Below are positions 56,775 to 64,000 of a stretch of 64,000 nucleotides of DNA, piece after piece. Below the pieces are notes generated by a model. It saw only the letters and a program-made list of their open reading frames with translations. It was not told the DNA's origin and ran no database searches. The DNA comes from an uncultured Vicinamibacterales bacterium (GTDB lineage Bacteria; Acidobacteriota; Vicinamibacteria; Vicinamibacterales; UBA8438): positions 3,310,001 to 3,374,000 of the forward strand of contig OY282382.1 of assembly GCA_958295905.1 (NCBI GenBank), given 5' to 3'. Each line of letters starts with the position of its first letter. The first letter of the stretch is position 1. A program made the translations under genes and the position numbers.

Positions 56775-56879
56775 CGGCGGGGGCGGCACGGCTTGCGGGG
56801 AGGGAAGGGCAGTCGACCTCCTTGCGCGCCACGAGTGCCGGGCCGGCGGCGGGGGCGGCGCGGCTCGCGGGGAGGGGGA
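56775..56879. repeat. Repeat-spacer-repeat duplication (33-39-33 bp)
   Basis: A 33-bp GC-rich segment at 56775-56807 recurs at 56847-56879 (30 of 33 identical) around a 39-bp spacer. It fills the gap between the 55416 gene and the ATG at 56882. Confidence 0.7.
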
Positions 56880-56881
56880 AG

Positions 56882-57766
56882 ATGCAGGTGCCGGGTCGAC
56901 GCTCGTTCGGGGCCGCGGCGGGACGGGCGGGCCTCGCGTTCCTCGTGGCCGCGGCGGGGTTGACGGGTCTCGTGTCCCTGGCCGCGGCGCCGGCCGCGGA
57001 CGCGCAGACCTACCACAGCGGCCAGAACCTGCAGCCGGTCTTCGAGGGGTGGATGCGGAACCCCGACGGCAGCTTCGACATGCTGTTCGGGTACCTGAAC
57101 CGGAACTACGAGGAAGAGCTGAACGTTCCCGTCGGACCGAACAACTTCCTCGAGCCGGGCGACGTCGACCAGGGGCAGCCGACGTACTTCTACCCGCGCC
57201 GGCAGCGCTTCGCGTGGCGGGTGACGGTGCCCGCCGACTGGGGCGGCAAGGAGCTGGTGTGGACGGTGACCGCCCACGGCCGGACCGACCGCGCCGTCGG
57301 CTGGCTGGTGCCCGAGCAGATCATCGACGAGCAGGTCATCGCGATGAACCGCGCCGGCGGCGGCGCCCCCGAGATCGAGAACGACGCCCCGTCCATCACC
57401 CTGCCCGAGGGCCGTCGGCGCACCGTCGCGGTCGGCGGGACGCTGTCGCTGACCGCGGTCATCGCCGACGACGGCGTGCCCGAGATGCGTCCCGCCCGCA
57501 ACAGCCGCCCCCCGGGCCGCCGCAACGCCCTCGGCCTGCGGCTGGCCTGGATCCAGTACCGCGGACCGGGGACGGTGGACTTCGACCCGTTCGTCCGGCC
57601 GATGGTCGACCACACCCCGGGATGGACCCCGCCACCGTTGCCCGAGGACGGGCGCATCGTGACCACCGCCCGCTTCAGCGAGCCCGGCGCCTACGTGATC
57701 AGGGCGATGGCCGACGACGGCTACCTCTACACGCCGGCCGACGTGATGGTGACGGTGACGCCGTAG
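56882..57766 (+). CDS. Secreted protein of unknown function
   Basis: 294 residues. Signal segment (about 10-45, ending APAADAQ). The mature region YHSGQNLQPVFEGWMRNPDG, then FDMLFGYLNRNYEEELNVPV and PTYFYPRRQRFAWRVTVPAD, looks beta-rich; a second region near residue 190 (GGTLSLTAVIADDGVP) and the end VMVTVTP resemble Ig-like/cadherin-like strands. No catalytic motif. Follows the monooxygenase-like gene after 155 bp on the same strand, so they may act together. ATG 56882 with GGGGAAG upstream. Confidence 0.7.
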   Translation: MQVPGRRSFGAAAGRAGLAFLVAAAGLTGLVSLAAAPAADAQTYHSGQNLQPVFEGWMRNPDGSFDMLFGYLNRNYEEELNVPVGPNNFLEPGDVDQGQPTYFYPRRQRFAWRVTVPADWGGKELVWTVTAHGRTDRAVGWLVPEQIIDEQVIAMNRAGGGAPEIENDAPSITLPEGRRRTVAVGGTLSLTAVIADDGVPEMRPARNSRPPGRRNALGLRLAWIQYRGPGTVDFDPFVRPMVDHTPGWTPPPLPEDGRIVTTARFSEPGAYVIRAMADDGYLYTPADVMVTVTP

Positions 57767-57789
57767 CGGTCGGGCGGAAGGAGTAAGAG

Positions 57790-58767
57790 ATGAGCAGGAC
57801 GCGATTCGCGGCGCTCGGTGGCATTGGCCTGCTGTTCCTTGCGGGATGCGGCGGCTCCCCGCCGGCGGGGGAGGCGGCGGCCGAGGACGCGGCCGAGGCC
57901 AACCCGATGAGCCGGTTCGCCGGGGCGTGGTCGCTCGTGCACAGCGAGCGCCGCGACGCCGACGGCGAGGTGATCGGCGAGCCCGTCGAGGGCCGGGTGG
58001 GCTACATCATGTACGACGCGACCGGCTACATGGGGGTAGCCCTGATGAGCCCCGGCCGCGAGCCGTACTCCGAGGATGGGCCGACCCCCGACGAGGCCCT
58101 CGCCCAGCTCGGCAGCTACTCGTCGTACTTCGGGCGCTACAGCGTGAACGAGGCGGAAGGCTACGTCACCCATCACCTCGAGGGCGGCCTGAACCCGAGC
58201 GGCGCCGGGTCCGATTACCAGCGTTTCTTCACCTTCGAGGGCGACAACCTGATTCTGCAGCCGCCGGCCGGCGAAGACGGGGCGCGGTCGTTCATCACCT
58301 GGGAGCGGCTGCCCGACCTGCCCGAGTCGGCGCTCACCGACACCCACCGGCGGCTCTTCGGCTTCTACCGGGTCGAGTCGGTGTCGCGCGAGACCAGCGG
58401 CGGCGAGTCGGCGCCGGCCGATCAGTACGAGACGGCGTACATCGCGTACGCGCCGTCGGGGCATATGTCGGTGCACCTGATGCGCCCCGGCCGCCAGCCC
58501 TACGCCGGTGACGAGCCGACGGCGGACGAGGCGCTGGCCGTGGTGGAGTCGTACGGCAGCTACTTCGGGCCGTTCTCGGTCAACGAGGAGGAGAGCTACC
58601 TCGTGCACCACCGCATCGGCAACGAAGACCCGGGTCAGTCCGGCACCGACGCCCAGCGCTTCTTCGAGCTGACCGACACGCACCTCAATCTGATGCCGCC
58701 CCCGTCGACCGACGCCGAGGGGCGGGAGGTGCAGAGCACGATACGCTGGGCTCGGATCAGCGAGTGA
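57790..58767 (+). CDS. Lipoprotein with two lipocalin-like repeats
   Basis: 325 residues. Lipoprotein signal MSRTRFAALGGIGLLFLAGC with the lipobox L-A-G-C. Two homologous ~135-residue domains follow. Each has a W-or-Y block then Y-x-x-Y-x-x-x-G-x-M-x-V-x-L-M-x-P-G-R-x-P-Y: domain 1 YIMYDATGYMGVALMSPGRE, domain 2 AYIAYAPSGHMSVHLMRPGR, each followed by YSSYFGRYSVNEAEGYVTHH or YGSYFGPFSVNEEESYLVHH. This is the Lipocalin_5-type layout, membrane-anchored, ligand unknown. The 3' end is tandemly duplicated downstream. Confidence 0.75.
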   Translation: MSRTRFAALGGIGLLFLAGCGGSPPAGEAAAEDAAEANPMSRFAGAWSLVHSERRDADGEVIGEPVEGRVGYIMYDATGYMGVALMSPGREPYSEDGPTPDEALAQLGSYSSYFGRYSVNEAEGYVTHHLEGGLNPSGAGSDYQRFFTFEGDNLILQPPAGEDGARSFITWERLPDLPESALTDTHRRLFGFYRVESVSRETSGGESAPADQYETAYIAYAPSGHMSVHLMRPGRQPYAGDEPTADEALAVVESYGSYFGPFSVNEEESYLVHHRIGNEDPGQSGTDAQRFFELTDTHLNLMPPPSTDAEGREVQSTIRWARISE

Positions 58768-58960
58768 GGCTGGCGCCTGACCTGTCTCACGCCGCTCCGT
58801 CGATCGACGCCGGGGCGGGAGGCGCAGGGCACGAAACGCGCTGGGCCCGGATCAGCGAGTGGGCTGGCGCCTGACCTGTTTCACGCCGCCCCCCGACCGA
58901 CGCGTAGGGGCGGGAAGTGCGGAGCACGAAATAACGCCGGGCCGGGATCCGCGGGTGCGT
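58704..58960. repeat. Three tandem ~95-bp units derived from the lipoprotein 3' end
   Basis: Unit 1 (58704-58798) is the last ~64 bp of the lipoprotein gene plus following bases. Unit 2 (58799-58892) and a decayed unit 3 (58893-about 58960) repeat it with increasing divergence. The gap to 59031 holds no other gene. Confidence 0.85.
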
Positions 58961-59031
58961 GGAGCTCGTTGAAGCCCGAGCGGGCTTTGCCAAGGGTTCC
59001 CGCAGGGCTCGGCCCAAGGTGGAGGATTCTC

Positions 59032-59985
59032 ATGACGAAGAAGATCGCGTTGACGGCGGCGGCCGGGTTGTTCGTGCTGGGAGGTGCCTCGGCGGCGCGG
59101 GCGCAGTTGACGCCCGCCCGGGCCGAGGTGCTGCGTGCCGAGACCCGCGCTGCGGCCCGGATCGTGGCGCTCGCCCCCGAGACGCTCGGCCTGCTGATGG
59201 TGTCGCAGTTGACGGCGGCCCAGGACGGGCCGATTGTGTACGGACACCATCACTTGGTCGTGACCAGCATCGACGAGCACAAGCGGTTCTGGGTCGACAC
59301 CCTGGGCGGCGAGCTGGTCACCGTCGGCGGCAGGCTCGAGATCGTCAAGTTCCCCAACGTGCTCGTGTTCATGCGCGAGGGCGAGACGACCGGCGGCACC
59401 AAGGGCACGTCGGTGAACCATATCGGCTTCTCGGTGCCGAGCACCCGGGCCACCGTCGACCGTGTGCAGGCGGCCGGCTACCCCATCGTGACCCGGGAAG
59501 AGCTGCCGCCCGCCGTCGCCGTCGAGGACGGCCTGGCCCACATCGCCGACCAGGACACCTACATCGCTTACACCATGGCCCCCGACGACGTGAAGGTCGA
59601 GTTCGTGCAGAGTGCGGCCGAGCCCCCGATGGCCCTGCACCACCTGCACTTCGCGGGCCCCGTCGACGAGATGCAGGCGTGGTACGTCGACACGTTCGGC
59701 GCAGAGCGCGGTATGCGCGGCTCGTTCCAGGAGGCGGACCTGCCCGGCGTCAACCTGACCTTCTCGCCGTCGGCGGAGACCCCGGCGGGAACCCAGGGGA
59801 CGGCGCTCGACCACATCGGCTTCGAGGTGGACGGCCTGGAGGCGTTCTGCCGCGAGCTGGAGGCCAAGGGCATCGTCTTCGACCGGCCCTACGCCGAGAT
59901 CCCCGCGCTGAGCCTGGGCATCGCCTTCTTCACCGACCCCTTCGGCACCTACATCGAGCTGACCGAGGGGCTGGACGGCTACTGA
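59032..59985 (+). CDS. Exported double VOC-domain (glyoxalase-like) protein
   Basis: 317 residues. Signal peptide MTKKIALTAAAGLFVLGGAS ending near ARAQ. Two VOC modules: IVYGHHHLVVTSIDEHKRFW with TSVNHIGFSVPSTRATVDRV, and ALHHLHFAGPVDEMQAWYVD with ALDHIGFEVDGLEAFCRELE and the end GIAFFTDPFGTYIELTEGL. The conserved His and Glu positions suggest metal binding, as in dioxygenases and isomerases of this superfamily. Export of a VOC protein is unusual. GGAGG lies upstream of ATG 59032. Confidence 0.8.
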   Translation: MTKKIALTAAAGLFVLGGASAARAQLTPARAEVLRAETRAAARIVALAPETLGLLMVSQLTAAQDGPIVYGHHHLVVTSIDEHKRFWVDTLGGELVTVGGRLEIVKFPNVLVFMREGETTGGTKGTSVNHIGFSVPSTRATVDRVQAAGYPIVTREELPPAVAVEDGLAHIADQDTYIAYTMAPDDVKVEFVQSAAEPPMALHHLHFAGPVDEMQAWYVDTFGAERGMRGSFQEADLPGVNLTFSPSAETPAGTQGTALDHIGFEVDGLEAFCRELEAKGIVFDRPYAEIPALSLGIAFFTDPFGTYIELTEGLDGY

Positions 59986-59991
59986 GAGGAG

Positions 59992-60060
59992 CGCCAGGAG
60001 TCTGCGCCGTAGAACGGCGCGGGCTCCTGGCGGGTTGGTTGGGCGGTAATCGGAGGCCGC
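59992..60060. repeat. Double stem-loop repeat, copy 2
   Basis: The outer stem CGCCAGGAG/CTCCTGGCG (nine pairs) encloses TCT, an inner stem GCGCCGT/ACGGCGC, an AGA loop and GGG. The tail contains TTGGGCGGTAATCGGAGGCC, as in copy 1 at 32116. The left arm plus loop also resembles the end of element B (AGGAGTCTGCGCCGTAGAA). Confidence 0.7.
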
Positions 60061-60083
60061 AGCGCGACCTTGCGGTCGCGTTC

Positions 60084-60107
60084 GGAGTTTCGCTGGCGCG
60101 AAACTCC
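60084..60107. repeat. Perfect 10-bp hairpin
   Basis: GGAGTTTCGC and its exact inverse complement GCGAAACTCC are separated by TGGC. It lies between the VOC and PQQ-like genes. It could be a transcription or mRNA structure, or a decayed element end; no T-run follows. Confidence 0.7.
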
Positions 60108-60185
60108 TACGGCGACGATTTCGTCCCGGTGGAACGGGAAGGCCGGCACCCCCGCTCGGTCGGATCGGCGGGTCAGGAGGACTCC

Positions 60186-61547
60186 ATGCGCGCTACGTGG
60201 CTTGCGGTCTTCGTTCCAGTCGCGGCGCTCGCCGCAGGGCTCGCCCCCCCTGCGGCGGCGCAGCCCGGCCAGTGGCCCGGGTTCCGCGGCCCGAGCGCCG
60301 GCGCGGTCGCCGACGACCCCCGGCTGCCCGAGACCTGGAGCGAGACCGAGAACGTCGTCTGGGTCGCCGACGTGCCGGGCCTCGGCTGGAGCTCTCCCGT
60401 CGTCTGGGACGACCACGTCTTCGTGACCACCGCGGTCAGCGCCGGCGAGGAGCCGCCGCCGCAGCCGGGGCTTTACGACCCCGGGGCCGACTTCGGAGCC
60501 ATTCCGGCCGCGGCCGAGCACCGGTGGCTCGTCTACGACGTCTCGTTCTCGACGGGCGAGGTCCGCTGGGTGCGCGAGCTGTACTCGGCGGCGCCCGCCA
60601 TCGAGCGGCACATCAAGAACAGCTTCGCGTCGGAGACCCCGGTGACCGACGGCGAGCGGCTCTACGTCTACTTCGGGACCATCGGCCTCGTGGCCGCCCT
60701 CGACCTCGAGGGCGGGGTGGTCTGGACCCGCGGGATCGGCGTCTTCAACGGCTGGCAGCGCTTCGGCACCGCCGCCTCGCCGGCCCTGCACGACGGACGG
60801 CTCTACATCGTCAACGACAACACCACCGGGTCGTTCCTGCTCGCCCTCGACGCCCGCACCGGCGGCGAGATCTGGCGGGTCGAGCGCGACGAGAACGAGA
60901 ACTGGTCGAGCCCGTTCGTGTGGGAGAACGACCTCCGGACCGAGATCGTCACCGCGGGCCGCCGCCGGGTGCGCTCCTACGACCTCGACGGCCGCGAGCT
61001 GTGGGAGATCGGGGGCATGACCGTCAACGTCGTCCCCACCCCCTTCGCCCGCGATGGCCTCGTCTACATCAGCTCGGGGTACCCCGGCGGCATGCCGCGG
61101 CCGGTGTACGCGGTCCGCGCCGGCGCCTCGGGCGACATCTCGTTCGCCCCGGGCGAGAGCGGCAACGACTACGTCGTCTGGTACCAGCCGATGCTGGGCA
61201 CCTACAACACGTCGGCCCTCGTCTACCAGGGCGCCTACTACACGCTGCTCGACCGCGGGTTCCTCCTGAGCCACGACGCCCGCACCGGCCGCGAGATCTA
61301 CGGCCGCACCCGCGTCCGACCCGGCTCGGGGTTCACCGCCTCGCCGTGGGCCTACAACGGCCGCGTGTTCCTGCTCGGCGAGGACGGCGACACGTTCGTC
61401 GTGCGGGCCGGACCCGAGTTCGAGCTGCTGCGCACGAACTCGCTGAACGAGATGGCCCTCGCCACCCCCGCGGTGGTGCGCGGCAGCCTGATCCTGCGGA
61501 CCCAGTCGAAGCTGTACCGCATCAGCAACGAGACCGGGGGGCGCTGA
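60186..61547 (+). CDS. Exported PQQ-like beta-propeller protein
   Basis: 453 residues. Signal peptide MRATWLAVFVPVAALAAGLA ending near AAQ. Propeller blades with the family W-x-x-D/G pattern: PGQWPGFRGPSAGAVADDPR and NVVWVADVPGLGWSSPVVWD at the start, then LDLEGGVVWTRGIGVFNGWQ, LDARTGGEIWRVERDENENW and YDLDGRELWEIGGMTVNVVP, and the end KLYRISNETGGR. It belongs to the large acidobacterial PQQ-binding-like group. I see no bound-cofactor residues that prove enzyme activity. ATG 60186. Confidence 0.85.
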   Translation: MRATWLAVFVPVAALAAGLAPPAAAQPGQWPGFRGPSAGAVADDPRLPETWSETENVVWVADVPGLGWSSPVVWDDHVFVTTAVSAGEEPPPQPGLYDPGADFGAIPAAAEHRWLVYDVSFSTGEVRWVRELYSAAPAIERHIKNSFASETPVTDGERLYVYFGTIGLVAALDLEGGVVWTRGIGVFNGWQRFGTAASPALHDGRLYIVNDNTTGSFLLALDARTGGEIWRVERDENENWSSPFVWENDLRTEIVTAGRRRVRSYDLDGRELWEIGGMTVNVVPTPFARDGLVYISSGYPGGMPRPVYAVRAGASGDISFAPGESGNDYVVWYQPMLGTYNTSALVYQGAYYTLLDRGFLLSHDARTGREIYGRTRVRPGSGFTASPWAYNGRVFLLGEDGDTFVVRAGPEFELLRTNSLNEMALATPAVVRGSLILRTQSKLYRISNETGGR

Positions 61548-61699
61548 GGGGGCGGGCCGGCGTGCGCCGCGGGCTCCGGCGTTGCCCCGTCGACCTCTTG
61601 GAGCTGATCCGGCAAGCGGAGCCCCAGACTTCCCGAGCGTGATCCCTGCGTGCGCCCGCGCCGAACCAGCCCCTCCGGAACGGCGATATACTCTAGCGA

Positions 61700-61727
61700 A
61701 TGCAGCGGGGACTGTCGCCACGGGCTG
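61700..61727. repeat. Element E end fragment
   Basis: TGCAGCGGGGACTGTCGCCA followed by CGGGCTG matches one end of element E. It lies 14 bp before the start of the three-gene unknown operon. Confidence 0.6.
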
Positions 61728-61740
61728 CTGAGGCGTCACG

Positions 61741-62379
61741 ATGGCTGACCGATATCGTTTTCGGTTGTGCAACGTCAGCGTTGTTGTGACCGCCGAGTTT
61801 CACAATCCGTCGATTCTCAATCCGGATTTTCTGGTGTCGCGCGGGATCGTGCCCGAGGACTGGACCGTCGCCGAGACGCTCACGACGCCGCCCGTTTCCG
61901 TCGTGAGGTACACGAACGGGATGGCATGGACGGTAGATCAGTCGCGTCTGACCGTCACGGAGAACTGCGGACCGGCGTTTGGGGACCATTACGACAGCCA
62001 TGATCTCGTGAACGCGTACCTGAACAAGCTCCCACATGTGCCCTACCGCGTACTCGGGCTCAATTGCCGGGTGTCGACGTTGCAGTCCGATCCCCGGCGC
62101 TGGCTGGTCGAGCGATTCGCGGTGGACTGGCTCCGTGACGACCCGCAGGTTAGCGGGATGAGGCCGGCATTCGCACTGGACGCGGGGGATGCCGTATGCA
62201 ACATCACCTTCGATGAGGCCGCAAGTGACGCCGGTCCTTGTGTTGTCGCCGAGTGCAACATGCATCACCAGGGCCCCTTGAATGCGGATGGCCTGCGGGC
62301 AGCCATCGGGCGTTGGCAGGAACGCCAGCGATTCATCGTTGCCGCGCTTGCCAAGCTGTTGGAGACTCAGCGCACATGA
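61741..62379 (+). CDS. Unknown protein, first gene of a three-gene operon
   Basis: 212 residues. No signal peptide or membrane segment. Blocks: VVVTAEFHNPSILNPDFLVS, PPVSVVRYTNGMAWTVDQSR and NAYLNKLPHVPYRVLGLNCR. The N-P-S-I-L-N-P-D-F and L-P-H-V-x-Y-x-x-x-G patterns remind me of a family of uncharacterised cytosolic proteins, but I know no function. G+C content is visibly lower than in the rest of the window. The stop overlaps the next start (ATGA). A TATACT at about 61686 could be the operon promoter. Confidence 0.65.
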   Translation: MADRYRFRLCNVSVVVTAEFHNPSILNPDFLVSRGIVPEDWTVAETLTTPPVSVVRYTNGMAWTVDQSRLTVTENCGPAFGDHYDSHDLVNAYLNKLPHVPYRVLGLNCRVSTLQSDPRRWLVERFAVDWLRDDPQVSGMRPAFALDAGDAVCNITFDEAASDAGPCVVAECNMHHQGPLNADGLRAAIGRWQERQRFIVAALAKLLETQRT

Positions 62380-63041
62380 ACTCATCCGATGCGACCGTGA
62401 GTGCGGCGGTCGAGGAGATCTGGCGGGACGGGCTTCTGGAAGCGCTTGCGCGCCCACCCGGCTCGACAACGGACGAACGTGTCATGACGTCATCGTCAGC
62501 GACGATACCGCTCCCAGGCTGGCTCATTCAGAGGCTGCCTTGGCGCCTCCCGGGGGGCGGCGGGGGTTCAGGTGTTGACGGCCACTACCGGAACATCGCG
62601 GCGGACCGGATTCTCGCGGCGCGGCAACCAGAGGAGATCGTCGCGGCCCTGATTCTAGGGGGTTGTCGCGCCGCTGCTGATCGCATCGAAGACCTCCACG
62701 AGATGAATAGGGGCGGCTTTCCTGACGATCCCCCTATCGTCCTGTCCTCCCTGCGCGAGCTGGCTCTCTTCCTCCTGAGTCAGCGCCGGCTTGTCGATCC
62801 GCAGATCGGCCTCAGTCCGAACGGTCTGCTGCTGGCCGAGTGGGCCTCGGCGGCACGCGGCGTTCTGGCCATGAAGTTCCTGCCGGACGGGATCATCCAG
62901 TTCGCGGGTGTTTCGCCGGTCGGAAGTGCCGCCCACCGGCTCCGTGTCCACGGCGAGCTGCCGAAGGATCGCGCCCTGGACGCCGTGCGGGCGTTCCTTC
63001 CTGCAGTGGACGGTCCGGATACTCATCGTGTCGTTGCGTGA
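62376..63041 (+). CDS. Unknown protein, second gene of the operon
   Basis: 221 residues, cytosolic by composition. Blocks: VEEIWRDGLLEALARPPGST, GHYRNIAADRILAARQPEEI and LSSLRELALFLLSQRRLVDP; a Gly-rich stretch (GGGGGSG) lies near residue 65. I recognise no domain. ATG 62376 overlaps the previous stop; its own end overlaps the next gene. Lower G+C than the neighbouring genes. Confidence 0.6.
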   Translation: MNSSDATVSAAVEEIWRDGLLEALARPPGSTTDERVMTSSSATIPLPGWLIQRLPWRLPGGGGGSGVDGHYRNIAADRILAARQPEEIVAALILGGCRAAADRIEDLHEMNRGGFPDDPPIVLSSLRELALFLLSQRRLVDPQIGLSPNGLLLAEWASAARGVLAMKFLPDGIIQFAGVSPVGSAAHRLRVHGELPKDRALDAVRAFLPAVDGPDTHRVVA

Positions 63042-63453
63042 AGACGATCACCTGTCGCGATACTGCAAACCGACTGCCGTGGGTCGCGACGGGCTTCCGA
63101 CCGCGGCGGCGTTCGAACTCCGGCCGAACGAAGATCATCTGTCTGTCAACTGGCTCGAGTACTTCGGTTCACGGGACCTTGGCACCGCCGTCGAGCGTGT
63201 TCGGGAGGCGTTCCGCCGTAAGGGGTATCAACTCCGGCGCAACGGCAGATTCGCGGTGGTCGGTGTCGGCGCGGCCAAGACGGCGGTGGCGGAAGCCGTC
63301 GGACGCCCTGGCCGTGTCGAGCACCTGCCCCTCAGCGACGACGAATCGCACGCCGGTATCTTTGGGTACGCGGCGGACGATCTGGCTGTCGCCGTTGAGC
63401 TGCGGGCCCGGGTCCGGCGTGAACAGGTCTATCCAGCGGTTTTCGGCCCGTAA
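63028..63453 (+). CDS. Unknown protein, third gene of the operon
   Basis: 141 residues. Blocks: VSLREDDHLSRYCKPTAVGR, FELRPNEDHLSVNWLEYFGS, VREAFRRKGYQLRRNGRFAV and LPLSDDESHAGIFGYAADDL. The N-E-x-H-L-S-V-N-W-L-E-Y-F segment looks conserved. GTG 63028 is chosen, overlapping the upstream gene by 14 bp. The alternating Asp/Glu/Arg composition and small size fit a cytosolic partner protein; function unknown. Confidence 0.6.
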   Translation: MSLREDDHLSRYCKPTAVGRDGLPTAAAFELRPNEDHLSVNWLEYFGSRDLGTAVERVREAFRRKGYQLRRNGRFAVVGVGAAKTAVAEAVGRPGRVEHLPLSDDESHAGIFGYAADDLAVAVELRARVRREQVYPAVFGP

Positions 63454-63722
63454 CGCACGGGACGGACGTTACCCCCTTGGTCTGATCGGCCCCGAACATC
63501 GTGGTGCGCACGTCGTCATCGGGTTCCAGTGCCGCTGGCGGCCAAAGAACGACGACCGCGCCCCACCTCCCGACATCTCGTGCGGCAACTTGGCCCCCCA
63601 CGTGTTGGGCCGGGCTACACGAAGCTGGCAACGGAAGTCAGGGTCGGGCGTAGAATCGGTGTCAGGCGCGGTCGGCGTCCTTGGCGGTTGGCGGCGTGGG
63701 CAGGGAGAGAGGATAGAGGGGC
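63454..63722. other. Intergenic stretch; no gene
   Basis: TAGAAT at about 63651 is a possible promoter for the Sel1-repeat gene. No element ends of families A-E were found. Confidence 0.4.
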
Positions 63723-64000
63723 GTGATACCTGGAACAGCCGCGCGCCGGCGACGCCGGCGCGCTGTCGGTGCCGCCGCGCGCCGACGCGCCGCCGTCGCG
63801 GCGGCAGTGCTTCTGGCGGCGGCGCCGCCGATGGCCGCCGCCCAGCTTCCGGACGGCCTGCGCGAGCGGGCCGAGCAGGGAGACGCGGCCGCCCAGGCTG
63901 ACTTGGGCCGCCGCCACTACGTCGGGGAGGGCGTGCCGCAGGACGACGGCGAGGCCGCCCGCTGGACCCGGCTCGCGGCCGAGCAGGGCTACGCGCCGGC
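63723..64000 (+). CDS. Exported Sel1-repeat (SLR) protein, 3' end outside window
   Basis: Starts at GTG 63723. About 92 residues are visible: a basic, alanine-rich signal segment ending near MAAAQ, then LRERAEQGDAAAQADLGRRH, YVGEGVPQDDGEAARWTRLA and AEQGYAP. The A-x-x-L-G-x-x-Y-x-x-G-x-G-V-x-x-D pattern is the Sel1-like repeat, used for protein-protein interactions in periplasmic proteins. It continues beyond base 64000. Confidence 0.8.
   Translation, partial: MIPGTAARRRRRRAVGAAARRRAAVAAAVLLAAAPPMAAAQLPDGLRERAEQGDAAAQADLGRRHYVGEGVPQDDGEAARWTRLAAEQGYAP

Noticed and set aside
60084-60107. Rho-independent terminator
   Set aside because: The stem is good but no T-tract follows on either strand.

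Overview
The window is a high-GC bacterial chromosome segment (roughly 70 percent G+C by eye). The most likely source is an acidobacterium of the Vicinamibacteria type. This is inferred from two proteins of the acidobacterial VWFA-related family, secreted PQQ-like beta-propellers, a cytochrome/ascorbate-dependent monooxygenase-like protein, futalosine-route menaquinone genes, and a 2-oxoacid:ferredoxin oxidoreductase. No rRNA, tRNA or CRISPR-Cas genes were seen, so the placement is moderate-confidence.

Layout. 1-10.4 kb: methyltransferase tail, flippase-like protein, a divergent riboflavin pair (RibD-type reductase, GTP cyclohydrolase II), acetyltransferase, creatininase-like amidohydrolase, methyltransferase, membrane protein, FkbM methyltransferase, DoxX protein. 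10.4-17.6 kb: LTA-synthase-like sulfatase, NfeD-like protein with a flotillin, an endonuclease/phosphatase, and a PIN toxin whose antitoxin is truncated. 17.6-24.5 kb: minus-strand envelope/glycan block (methyltransferase, PIG-L deacetylase, two glycosyltransferases, ABC exporter). 24.6-32.6 kb: acyl-CoA ligase, membrane protein, then CBS protein - KorA - KorB - CBS protein, then DUF423. 32.7-38.2 kb: VapB with a frameshifted VapC, MqnD-MqnB, PQQ-like propeller, PqiA-like protein. 38.8-48 kb: cyclophilin, VWFA proteins, a lower-GC putative metallopeptidase beside an IS relic, and an intact IS. 48-54.7 kb: large FAD/Fe-S dehydrogenase, serine-glyoxylate aminotransferase, AAA ATPase-nuclease. 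55.4-64 kb: secreted or redox proteins, a three-gene unknown operon, and a Sel1-repeat protein that runs off the end.

The striking part lies between genes. Several families of short elements with terminal inverted repeats fill the gaps (called A, A2, B, C, D and E here). Families A and B sit at CTAG and repeatedly supply or adjoin the stop codon of the upstream gene. An IS1182-like IS sits inside a B element with an ATAA target duplication, and its termini resemble those of family E.

A second pattern occurs at about eleven loci. A 33-38 bp direct repeat flanks a unique segment of 33-46 bp, giving a period of 71-83 bp. The repeat sequence differs from locus to locus. In one element C copy the other four copies act as natural empty sites: about 35 bp was inserted with a 36-bp target duplication. 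This is the geometry expected from off-target Cas1-Cas2-like spacer integration, although other duplication mechanisms are possible. It is the most interesting candidate in the window.

Several genes appear to have a -10 hexamer only 7-10 nt before the start codon, which suggests leaderless transcription.
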